Below are positions 1-8,700 of a DNA stretch of 29,685 nucleotides, piece after piece. The notes under the pieces are model-generated. The model did not search any database and had not been told where the DNA came from. It saw only the letters and a list, made by a program, of their open reading frames with translations. The DNA lies in the IMG/VR virus record IMGVR_UViG_3300036770_004990, positions 1-29,685 of that record; one strand, 5' to 3'. The translations under genes and the position numbers were made by a program. Each line of letters begins with the position of its first letter. Position 1 is the first letter of the stretch. Origin of the DNA: a virus.

Positions 1-408
1 ATTTGCTTCAGTAGTTCCAATTTTAACATACGACCAACTATTATTACCACCACCAAAATTATTTATTCGTATTGTACCTGTATCTCCGGTACATTCTAAT
101 AAAAATGCATTGAATGTAATTGCACCAAATGTTGTAGTAGTAGTTGTAGTAGTAGTTGTAGTTGTCGTAGTGGTAGTAGTAGTTGTAGGTGCAGCAGTAG
201 TCGTTGTTGTAGTTGTTGGTGCGGTAGTAGTCGTTGTTGTAGTTGCACCACCTACACTTCTTCCTCTAAACTCATCCATACCATGTGGTTTTGATGAAAT
301 ACCATATGCAATTGCAGCAGTATCCATATCAATCTGAGCAGTAGCTGTTATTCCTCTATCTGTATTAAAATCTCTAAATGATATTTCGCCGGTTGATGGA
401 AGTGCCAT
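1..408 (-). CDS. Tail fibre protein with poly-threonine linker (3' end missing)
   Basis: The minus frame from the ATG at 408-406 stays open to the window edge, giving 136 codons without a stop, so this is the N-terminal part of a longer protein. It begins MALPSTGEISFRDFNTDRG and continues through DEFRGRS near residues 45-51. This is the layout of short phage fibre N-termini in which a 'G.IS..D.N...G' opening is followed by a 'M.EFRG.S' segment. Residues 56-93 are almost pure threonine in three blocks of 7, 7 and 19 broken by AP and AAP. A folded domain then starts (FGAITFNAFLLECTGDTG). The start overlaps the stop of the upstream 1710-aa fibre gene as TAATG, so translation is probably coupled. 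I infer a second fibre or adhesin whose receptor-binding end lies outside the window. A start further upstream is excluded by the in-frame arrangement at the overlap. Confidence 0.8.
   Translation of the reverse strand, partial: MALPSTGEISFRDFNTDRGITATAQIDMDTAAIAYGISSKPHGMDEFRGRSVGGATTTTTTTAPTTTTTTTAAPTTTTTTTTTTTTTTTTTTTFGAITFNAFLLECTGDTGTIRINNFGGGNNSWSYVKIGTTEAN
130..243 (-). repeat. Threonine-codon tract encoding a (T)n-AP-(T)n linker
   Basis: Thirty-three Thr codons in runs of 7, 7 and 19 are separated by Ala-Pro and Ala-Ala-Pro. All four ACN codons are used, so the DNA is a degenerate triplet repeat and not a perfect microsatellite. At protein level it should be an extended, flexible spacer between the fibre's N-terminal attachment segment and its next folded domain. 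Confidence 0.85.
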
Positions 409-3400
409 TACTTATCTTTTTTTAATTCGTCAATTTCGTTTTTAAGTTGTTTAACCGATTCAATTAAAAGAGGAACTAATTTTTCATATCTAACTCCTAA
501 ATATCCACCATTCATCGTATTAACAATTTCAGGAAATACAGCTTGAACTTCTTGTGCAACCACACCTACATCATGTCCTGTAAATATTGTTTGATTATTA
601 TTCCAATCAAACTCATATCCATTTAATTGTGTTAGTTTATCAATAGGATTTTCTATAAGTGTTAAATTATCTTTTAATCGTTTATCCGAAGATACATATG
701 CAGTAATATTACCATCACATCCAATAGCACCAGAAACAAACAATTGATATGTTGAAGTATTATCTCTTGGTATTAATACCTTTCTATTAGCTGCAGAAAC
801 TACCTGAATACCTCCGGCATTAATTTCCGTAAATTCTTCCGATATAGCTAAAGACATACCAGATACATTAGGAGTTCTAATAGAGAGATATTGAGTCATA
901 CTATATGGATAACCAGTGGTGCTTCCGGCAGCTGAAAATGTTGCTATAGAAATACCAACCGATATATAATATGTACCAGATTCTACTACAAAGTTGAAGG
1001 TACCTGAATTATTTGAAGTTAAATTGACAGTGCTACCATTATTATTACCACCACTATCATTAAACGTTTTTGTTACGTTACCGGATGGAGTGTGTAAAGT
1101 TATAGAAACAGTAACAGTTCCACTCATTCCATACAAACTTACATTAGTTGTAGAAGCATATGCAGATGCATACCAATATCCACTTTGTGGTGTTAGTGTA
1201 TATGCTAATGTAGCAGTTTGTCCTATAACCGAACTCCATGAACTATTACTTACTTGAGTATATCCATAACCAGTGTATCCACTTAAACTAGCAGCAATAT
1301 AGTTAGTTTGTGTTGGACCATTTGATGTAGATGCTACGAATGAAGTTGCTATTGATGTTGTTGCAAGTGTAGGAGTTGATATAGATGGTTGTGTAAATGA
1401 TGCATCGTTAGATATAGTTACACGAGTTTCATTTGTGGATGCATCATTTAATTTTATGCTAGGTTCAAGTGAATTCAACACTAAATAATTTGCTGACATA
1501 GCTCCAGCACCAATTGTAAATCCACCAATATTACCACCGGTTGCATTAATAGTTCCAACGAAATTACCGCCTGATGCGAATAAATTACCTGCAGTATCTA
1601 CTGAAAAATTTTGTCCTATTTGAAAACTACCACCTGTTACTGTTACATTTGAAGCAACCACTGCCCCTGCAGGACTTACTTTGAATGGTGCTGCTGCATA
1701 AGATGCGTTTCCTAAGTAAATTCCGTTTGAATCTGCTTTGAAAATATTATTACCACTACCGATTGAAATTGTACCACCACTTAAAGCACCTGTAAATGTT
1801 CCACTTGCCCCACTTAATGCTCCGGTAAATGTACCACCACCATTTATACTCAATGCAGACCCATTCCAAGTTACGTTTCCATTTCCTAAACTAAACGTTC
1901 CGTCTGAATACCAATAATCATTTGAATCGATGTAAATACCATCAGATGTACCATTTACATCATTTCCCAAACTCATTCCACCTGCAGTAATCTTACCAGC
2001 AAATGTTCCACCTGCAGCAGATAAGTTTCCACTAAATGTACCACCACCTGTAATTGAAAGATTTGTTCCATCCCACAATAATGAGTTTGATGCACTTTTT
2101 AGAGAAAGTTTTCCACTCGTTCCATCACTACCAATCCACGCACCAGTTTGGTCATAACCTTTGGTTGCTTGACCAATGGAAATATATGGTGAGGTTGTAC
2201 CACCGGCAATAGTAATATTAGCATTACCTGATGTGTTAGTTCCAACGTTTATAGTTTCCTTAACATAAGATTCTCTAAATATGGCAATTTCAGCTGCTAC
2301 AAAATAAGAATCAGTTCCTAATGATTCCCAAAACGCAGTTTGAGTATCTGGTTGTTTATTTAAGTTCGTAGTTGCGTTTGGTAATGTTGCATAATAAGTT
2401 CCACTATATAAAACAGCATCTCTACGAGTCGGATAATCATCAGTATCGTAATAAGTTGTAGTAGAACTCCACGGCCCCCTAAATACAACACCCGGTCCAT
2501 CCGCACCATCTGTTCCATCAGTTCCGTCAGTTCCATCAGTTCCGTCAGTTCCATTCGTACCATCAATTGTTACACTAACTCTATGAACTTTTGTAATTGT
2601 ACCAGATGTTCCTTCCGAATTTACATATGTTATTGTTAAAGAAACTGTTGTTCCGGCATCAGTTGTTGGTGTTGTTGGAGTAATTGTTCCACTTGAATTA
2701 GAACCACCTGTAATTGCAGAAACATAATAAGTATTTATTGCACCACCAGTTGAATATGAATAGTTAGAACCTCCCTCATTCACCGATGTTGTAAATGTAG
2801 ATGGTGTTCCATATGTACCTGTATTTGATTTTGTAATCGATTGTGCATCATTTGATAAAAGAGCAATCACAATCGGAGCAGGTCTTTTTGCTTTTGTGTA
2901 AGTTACAATTTTTGTTACATCGGTTGTATCACCTGCACCATCTTTATATCTAACTAATAAACTTAATGAACCACTATCTTTTGTTAAAGATGTAATACCA
3001 TACGTTGCATCATCTGGAGTTGTATCATTTGCAACAACATTTGTTTCAGTTGCAGAAATAATATCAAAACGATTATTTGTAGATAAACCTTCTTCTCTTG
3101 TTATATCTTCACCTCCAACTTTCACACTTACCGAACCACTTGTCAATACAAATGAACCACTCTCAACAAATCCAGTCGATTTAGCAGGAAGAGTTGCGTT
3201 TTCATTTGTAAGAGTTACTGATAATCCATCTAATATTTTTACAGGTGTAATTTTAATGAAATCAGAATAATTTATTCCATAATTATCCGATGCAGTAAAT
3301 GAATATACTACCTCACCTGTTCCATATGAAAAAGTAGAACCACTTAAAAAATAAGTAGATACACCAGTTCCACCATCCGTACTTAATAATGTTAAAGGTG

Positions 3401-5540
3401 GTGCACCTGCCGTTGAATTCACTGTTATTGCAGTAATTGCAGATGCTAAATTTTTTCTTTTTGCATCAAATAATATTTTTTGTCCAGCTGGGTTTAGTGA
3501 TAAATCCGTTGCTTTATAAATGAATTGATTTGCGTTAGATGTTACAAAAAGACCGGGTGCGTTATCACCATCTTCAAATCTATATATCGTTTCGTATTCT
3601 TCGATTGCTTCACATGATGCAGTGTATGTTATTGAACCTACTATTATTGAACTACTTAATTCTCCTTTAAAATTATCTATTACTAATGTTGCACCACCAT
3701 CACCAAATGAAGAAAATCCACCAGGATATGTTCCACCATAAGAACCCGGTGAAATGTAATTACCACTTGTATCAAATGCAGATGAATAATAAGTTACACT
3801 ACCTGTTAAATTTTGTTTTGTTACTTTGAATCCAATTTGTTGAGTTTGTGGATTAGCAAATGAGCCAGTAGAAAATCTAAAAGCAGTTCTATCAGATTCG
3901 AATGTTAGTAACTTTGTTGATGTTGGAAAATTATTACCGCCTGTAAATTGTTTTGAAGCAAATACATCTACTGGTATGTAGTTGTTATTTATATCATAAA
4001 ATTCAAAACGGAAATCAAAAGTTTCTGATGCCACATTTTTAGAAACATCTTGTACTATTGTAAATTCATCAGGTGAAAATGATGTTTCTTGTGCATTTTT
4101 CAAACTCACATTTGATATGTACCAACCACTACCATTAAACTCAAATACCAATTTGGCATTTTCAGAACTACTGATAGGGGATGCAATTATATTTTGTGTA
4201 ATATCTTGTTTTGTTTGATATATTGCAGAACCTGATAATGTTGTAAATTCTTGTGTATAATTTGATGAACTTAAATACGCACGAAGTGTTTTTGAACTAT
4301 CTACCGAACCACTATAAAGTGTTTTGAAACTAAGTGTATATTCCACATCTTTTGATATGGAAATAGATTCGGTTGTATATAATGTTTGAACCCCAACTTG
4401 TCCATTTGTAGGTTTTACCGATGCGTATAATTTATCTAAGTTTATTGTTGGTTGTAAATTAGCAGAACCAGTCCAATATGTATTTAAATTTGTTTGAGTA
4501 AAATTACCAAATGAAATATCGGTTTGACCTGTTGCTGTTAAATCTCTTAATAATTCAGTAGATTCTAATTTAGATTCTTGTACTAAAACATAATCACCAA
4601 CATCGTTACGAGATTTACGGAATACTTTTACTCTTGCAACATCACCAACAAATGTTTTAAGATTTGAAATGTTTATTTTTGCAAACGAACCATTTAGAGC
4701 AGATTCTTCGAATGTTTGACCATCTAAATATTCAAATGATGATGTGTAACTAGTTTGTGCAAAATTTGTTACAACATTATTGATTGTATATGGAGTATCA
4801 ACTAAAATCTCATCAGTATTTAAAACCTCTAAAACTTTAGCAGAATATCCGATTTCAGGTAATTCAATTGTATTTTCATCAATCGATGATGTCCATCCTG
4901 CACCACTAACTCTTTTTAATTTATACAAAGTTCCTGCAGTCCATCTACTTAAATTTGTTCCAGCAATAGGAATTTCTGAAATACCCTCTACTGAACCACT
5001 TTGTGTTATGAATGGAGTTGTTACGTTATAGATTGGTTTTACAATCTCATCTATTGTAATTGTTGGTCTTCTATAAAATCTTACACGAGTTTCGTTTGTT
5101 ATATTTTTGTTGATTTGGAATGTCTTTTCCCACTTTACATTATATGTACCTTTCCATTCTACTGGAATATCACGAATAACCCCGCTAGCATCCTCATAAG
5201 TCTTCAATTCTCCTAAAATGGTAATCTTACCTATCCCAATAGGTGTGTCCTCATAAACGTGGACAGAAATCAATTTAGATATACCCTCATAATATTCAGG
5301 CACACCATTACCCGGTTCATAGTAAATAGGATTACCATCTACATCTAAAATCTCAATTTTTATTTCAGTTGTTTCTTTTAAATGCTCAGAACCCTCAATT
5401 AAGAATCCGTTTTTACCACCTGTAAAAGTTTCATTAAATTCCGTAATACGAAAATAATCAGAATTAGGATTTTGGTCTATGATAAACGTTCCGTAATTCG
5501 ATAAATTTTGTAGTGGTGAATATGATTTGATTATTGCCAT
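408..5540 (-). CDS. Long tail fibre with collagen-like repeat and C-terminal S74 chaperone
   Basis: A 1710-aa fibre. The N-terminal ~990 residues are beta-rich, with many Ser/Thr/Gly/Asn segments and no domain I can name. Residues ~992-1014 form a collagen-like run of Gly-Thr-Asp triplets. It is followed by a short carbohydrate-binding-like stretch (FRGPWSSTTTYYDTDDY, then VLYSGTYYATL). From ~1100 come repeats of the 'GGTFSGNLSAAGGTFAG' type, typical of beta-helical or knob-shaft fibres. The last ~95 residues are an intramolecular chaperone of peptidase family S74: SSDKRLKDN carries the Ser and the Lys five residues later that act as the cleavage dyad in this family, and GHDVGVVAQEVQAVFPEIV is the family hallmark, ending in a coiled coil. 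By analogy with endosialidase tailspikes, the chaperone trimerises the fibre and then cuts itself off. The start is supported by GGAG 8 nt upstream, and an ATATTTATA motif lies further upstream. Confidence 0.9.
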   Translation of the reverse strand: MAIIKSYSPLQNLSNYGTFIIDQNPNSDYFRITEFNETFTGGKNGFLIEGSEHLKETTEIKIEILDVDGNPIYYEPGNGVPEYYEGISKLISVHVYEDTPIGIGKITILGELKTYEDASGVIRDIPVEWKGTYNVKWEKTFQINKNITNETRVRFYRRPTITIDEIVKPIYNVTTPFITQSGSVEGISEIPIAGTNLSRWTAGTLYKLKRVSGAGWTSSIDENTIELPEIGYSAKVLEVLNTDEILVDTPYTINNVVTNFAQTSYTSSFEYLDGQTFEESALNGSFAKINISNLKTFVGDVARVKVFRKSRNDVGDYVLVQESKLESTELLRDLTATGQTDISFGNFTQTNLNTYWTGSANLQPTINLDKLYASVKPTNGQVGVQTLYTTESISISKDVEYTLSFKTLYSGSVDSSKTLRAYLSSSNYTQEFTTLSGSAIYQTKQDITQNIIASPISSSENAKLVFEFNGSGWYISNVSLKNAQETSFSPDEFTIVQDVSKNVASETFDFRFEFYDINNNYIPVDVFASKQFTGGNNFPTSTKLLTFESDRTAFRFSTGSFANPQTQQIGFKVTKQNLTGSVTYYSSAFDTSGNYISPGSYGGTYPGGFSSFGDGGATLVIDNFKGELSSSIIVGSITYTASCEAIEEYETIYRFEDGDNAPGLFVTSNANQFIYKATDLSLNPAGQKILFDAKRKNLASAITAITVNSTAGAPPLTLLSTDGGTGVSTYFLSGSTFSYGTGEVVYSFTASDNYGINYSDFIKITPVKILDGLSVTLTNENATLPAKSTGFVESGSFVLTSGSVSVKVGGEDITREEGLSTNNRFDIISATETNVVANDTTPDDATYGITSLTKDSGSLSLLVRYKDGAGDTTDVTKIVTYTKAKRPAPIVIALLSNDAQSITKSNTGTYGTPSTFTTSVNEGGSNYSYSTGGAINTYYVSAITGGSNSSGTITPTTPTTDAGTTVSLTITYVNSEGTSGTITKVHRVSVTIDGTNGTDGTDGTDGTDGTDGADGPGVVFRGPWSSTTTYYDTDDYPTRRDAVLYSGTYYATLPNATTNLNKQPDTQTAFWESLGTDSYFVAAEIAIFRESYVKETINVGTNTSGNANITIAGGTTSPYISIGQATKGYDQTGAWIGSDGTSGKLSLKSASNSLLWDGTNLSITGGGTFSGNLSAAGGTFAGKITAGGMSLGNDVNGTSDGIYIDSNDYWYSDGTFSLGNGNVTWNGSALSINGGGTFTGALSGASGTFTGALSGGTISIGSGNNIFKADSNGIYLGNASYAAAPFKVSPAGAVVASNVTVTGGSFQIGQNFSVDTAGNLFASGGNFVGTINATGGNIGGFTIGAGAMSANYLVLNSLEPSIKLNDASTNETRVTISNDASFTQPSISTPTLATTSIATSFVASTSNGPTQTNYIAASLSGYTGYGYTQVSNSSWSSVIGQTATLAYTLTPQSGYWYASAYASTTNVSLYGMSGTVTVSITLHTPSGNVTKTFNDSGGNNNGSTVNLTSNNSGTFNFVVESGTYYISVGISIATFSAAGSTTGYPYSMTQYLSIRTPNVSGMSLAISEEFTEINAGGIQVVSAANRKVLIPRDNTSTYQLFVSGAIGCDGNITAYVSSDKRLKDNLTLIENPIDKLTQLNGYEFDWNNNQTIFTGHDVGVVAQEVQAVFPEIVNTMNGGYLGVRYEKLVPLLIESVKQLKNEIDELKKDK
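2492..2565 (-). repeat. Collagen-like Gly-X-Y repeat inside the fibre gene
   Basis: The coding strand repeats a 9-nt unit of the form GGAACTGAC/GGAACTGAT, giving consecutive GTD triplets ended by GAD and GPG. Collagen-like triplets are common trimeric shaft elements in phage fibres. The near-identical DNA units make this a likely place for length change by slippage or recombination. Confidence 0.8.
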
Positions 5541-5559
5541 TATATTTCTCCTATGCAGG

Positions 5560-5568
5560 TATAAATAT
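5560..5568 (-). promoter_or_regulatory. Candidate late promoter element before the S74 fibre gene
   Basis: The coding strand reads ATATTTATA with 19 nt between the motif and the ATG at 5540. The same nonamer precedes four other structural genes at 18-24 nt. It lies downstream of the terminator-like hairpin of the recombination operon, so the fibre gene would need its own promoter. Function is inferred from recurrence and position only. Confidence 0.5.
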
Positions 5569-5591
5569 AACTGTTTTTAATACTTATTGTA

Positions 5592-5611
5592 AAATCCATA
5601 GAAATCCATAG
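5592..5611. promoter_or_regulatory. Tandem 10-bp direct repeat, possible operator of the RHH gene
   Basis: AAATCCATAG occurs twice head to tail at exactly one helical turn and is followed by AAAT, ending at the start codon of the plus-strand ribbon-helix-helix gene. Ribbon-helix-helix repressors bind tandem short sites as cooperative dimers, so an autoregulatory operator is plausible. It lies in the divergent gap between this gene and the fibre gene. The same bases could also hold part of the ribosome binding region. Confidence 0.4.
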
Positions 5612-5613
5612 AA

Positions 5614-5778
5614 ATGAATAAATACACTACAATACAAATAAAAAAAGAAACCCACGAACTTCTACAACAATATTGTAAAGAACGTGGGTATAAATTAAGC
5701 GGATTGGTAGAATCTTTAATTATGCAAAGAATAACTCTTCCTAAAAATGTTTTGAAGGTTAAAACTTCACATGACTAA
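5614..5778 (+). CDS. Small ribbon-helix-helix (Arc/MetJ-like) DNA-binding protein
   Basis: This is the only plus-strand gene I accept. It has 54 codons plus TAA and begins MNKYTTIQIKKETHELL. The pattern is a short strand (YTTIQI), a helix (KKETHELLQQYCKERG), a turn (YKLS) and a second helix (GLVESLIMQRI), which is the ribbon-helix-helix fold of Arc, MetJ and many phage and plasmid repressors. A short Lys-rich tail follows. It is transcribed toward the recombination nuclease gene: the two genes are tail to tail and overlap by 20 nt. It is divergent from the fibre gene. The role is probably transcriptional regulation of itself and perhaps the fibre transcript. The fold is well supported by sequence pattern; the regulatory target is inference. 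Confidence 0.75.
   Translation: MNKYTTIQIKKETHELLQQYCKERGYKLSGLVESLIMQRITLPKNVLKVKTSHD
5635..5688 (-). terminator. Intrinsic terminator-like hairpin inside the antisense RHH gene
   Basis: Read on the minus strand, CCCACG (5688-5683) pairs with CGTGGG (5656-5651). Inside, CTT/AAG and TACAA/TTGTA extend the stem around the loop TATTG. The stem is followed directly by TTTCTTTTTTTATTTG, so the RNA would have a U-rich tail. It sits about 70 nt after the stop of the recombination nuclease gene, where that operon should end. The internal UU/UU mismatch weakens the stem somewhat. The same bases encode helix 1 of the plus-strand regulator. Confidence 0.6.
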
Positions 5779-8700
5779 ATCCTTCTACTTTTTTAATTTC
5801 GATTAAACCATCTACTACATCTCTCATAGAATCGATGTGTGATATAATCATGACAAAATCAAATTGTGTCTTTAAGTAAGTGAATAACATAAATAACGAT
5901 TGTAAATTCTCACTATCTAACGTTCCAAACCCTTCATCGATTACTAAGAAATTTGGACGAGGTAAGTTACATACGTTGATTAAAGCAACTCTAATTGCAA
6001 GTCCTGATATAAATCTCTCCATACCACTACACATCTCCAAAGACCACTTATTATCACCATAAACAAGGTAAGCATTGATGTTTTTACCATCCATCTCTAA
6101 TTGCATTCCGAACTCAACAATTTGTGCAAGGATGTTATTTACCTCACCTTCAATCATAGGTAATGCTTTTTCAATCAATTCATAAGAAACACCATCTTTA
6201 CTCAAAGAGTTCAAATAATACTCATATAATTTAGATTGTTCTTCTAATTCTTTAATCTCACTAATCTTTGCCTCAAGGGTTTCTTTTTGTGATTTAAGAG
6301 ACGAAACCTTACCATTTAAATCTAAAAGTTTTTTATTTGTCTTTGTAAAGTTTTTCTTAACCTCTTCTAATAAATCACGCTTACCTTTGATTTCTTCTCT
6401 AATTTCACCATTCTTTTTGATTTGTTCTTCATTTTGATGATACTCCTCAATAAGTTTAATTTGGTCTGCAATTTGTGTTTGAATACGAACTTCTTCGGTT
6501 TCTGATGCTGAAAGTTTGTTTATTAGAGTTGAAATTTCTCTATCAACTTTACCCTCTTTTTCTTTAGTTTGAACCAAATTATTCCAATCAGTTTCGTATG
6601 GAGTCAATTCGTTAATTTTGATTTCAGTAATATCATGTGTATGTGTTACTTGACTAATCTCTTCAAAAAGGTTTGCTAAACTCTCTTCAACATCTTTTTT
6701 AGATTCTAAAATACTTTTAGAGTTTTCCATACAAATATCACAATTTTCGTTATATTTGTGAGAATCTAAATGTTCTTTTTTATCTTTTAATGAATCTAAT
6801 TTTATATCTAATTTTTCTAATTCATGAGTTGCAGTGTTAAAATCTCTTCTAGCAAACTTCAATACTTCAATCTTATCTTCTAAATCTTCTTCATCAAATC
6901 CATCAATAATTTCCTCTAATTGTAGTTGTAATTCTTCCAATTTAGAAATTCTTTCTTGTATTGCAATTTTTGTATTTAAGATTTCAGTTTCCTTATCGGT
7001 AAGAATTTTTTTACGTTTTTCTAATTCATCAATACCAACTAAATCAGAATTTAATTTTACAATCTTTCCATTTAATCGTATCAAATCTTTATTTAGTCCA
7101 TCTTCATCATCCTTAATACCACCCAATTCAATCTCAACTAATTTGTATTCAGATTTGTTTTCTTTCAAATCGGTTTCAATTTGAGCAAGTTTAGAAGTAA
7201 AATCATCCGATTTAAATTTCTTAATTAGAGTTGCATTTTCTCTATTCTCATCTGATGCTAATTGGTATAATTTATCAAAAATATCCACACCGATGAATTG
7301 TGATAAAATCTCTTTACGTTCTGATTGTGATTTATCGATGAAGAGTGCGTTATTACCTTGTAAGGATAATGATGTTAAAACAAAATCTTCAAACTTACCT
7401 AAATACTTTTCAATATTTTTGTTAGTATCTCTACGTTGTTCTCCATTTAAAGATGTAATTACACCGGCATCTTCTTTCCAAAAGTTTACGTTTACCGAAA
7501 GGTTAGTTCCCTTTCTAGTCCACTTCGCACTTCTTTCAATAAAATAATCAACTCCATCAATCTCAAAATTAAACTTACAATAAAAGTTGTCTTTTTGATT
7601 ATTTAGAATGTTTTTTGATGAAGATGTACGAGATGTTTTATCAAAGATACAGAATGATAGAGCATCAAACAACGATGATTTACCACTTGCGTTTGGTGCA
7701 AAAATACCAATCACACCTCTTGCATCTTCGAACCTAACTTTATTACCCTCACCATAAGAAAACATATTACTGAACTCCAATGTCTTAGGAGTCCAAAGAA
7801 TATTCTCAGCTAAAGTAGAATCATCAATTCTTGAGTTTACCTCTTTATTTATATCTGAAATCTTATCTAAATCAGAATCTTCTAAAAGAAATTGTCTTTC
7901 TAAGTAATCTCTAATAAGTTGGTTTTGGAACGTTTCATCCTTTACATTACCAACGATATTTTTGTTTAGAGCAGAGTTACGTTTTAATTGACCAATCGTA
8001 TCAGTTCTTGTAACTGTAACCTCAGCAACATTAAATAATTGTTTTAATTCAGTAATACGAAGTTTCATATCAGATGCTTCGGTATTAGTAAATCGCAATC
8101 TTAAACGAGGATTTTTAGGTAATTTTGTTCCAACCTCATCATAGACCCATTGTGGTATAACTCCACCAACTACATCGATTGTAAGGAAACCATAATCGTT
8201 ATGTATGTGATGTTCGGTAAAAGTACGAGTAGGAACATCCCATATCAAATAACCATGATTCTCCAACATTTCGCCATGATTTTGTTGAATCATAGAACCC
8301 GCATATGCAACGTGTTCGTAACCTGTACCGAATGTTTGACGTTTATGAATATCACCCATCATAACCATATCAAATCCATCAAACATATCGACAGTAAATG
8401 AGTTTGAGGATACTACATATCCAATATCAGTTTGTGCTTTATTTACAGGGCCGTGGAAAAGACAGATTTTATTTTCTCCTTCAATATCCTTTGCCAAAGG
8501 CCAATTTTCTTTTTTATCCAATATAGAATAAACGACAAAAGTAAGATTGTGGTGGTTGTAAACACCAGTATCGCGAAGATAATGTACGCGAGGGTTATTA
8601 AGATTATCGACAATGGGCGTAAGAACATCTAATCTATGTGTGTTGTTTAGGTTACAATCGTGGTTTCCCGTGATTAAAAAAGTTTCGCGTAACTTAGAAC

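Noticed and set aside
130-250. Possible CRISPR-like or satellite array
   Set aside because: The periodicity is 3 nt and in frame with a fibre gene; there are no spacers.
110-337. Plus-strand open frame encoding long valine runs
   Set aside because: It is the antisense of the threonine-codon tract of the fibre gene; GTN triplets are the complement of ACN triplets. No protein-like composition outside the run.
2360-2566. Alternative minus-strand frame with MELTELMELTELME repeats
   Set aside because: It is a shifted reading of the collagen-like Gly-Thr-Asp repeat in the 1710-aa fibre gene.
6834-7184. Plus-strand open frame of 116 codons, Ser-rich
   Set aside because: Antisense to the coiled-coil region of the Rad50-like half; composition mirrors Glu/Lys/Leu codons and it has no recognisable fold.
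7750-7860. Possible frameshift or intein at the gp47-gp46 junction
   Set aside because: The frame is continuous, both halves have all motifs, and the joining segment is too short and lacks splicing motifs for an intein.
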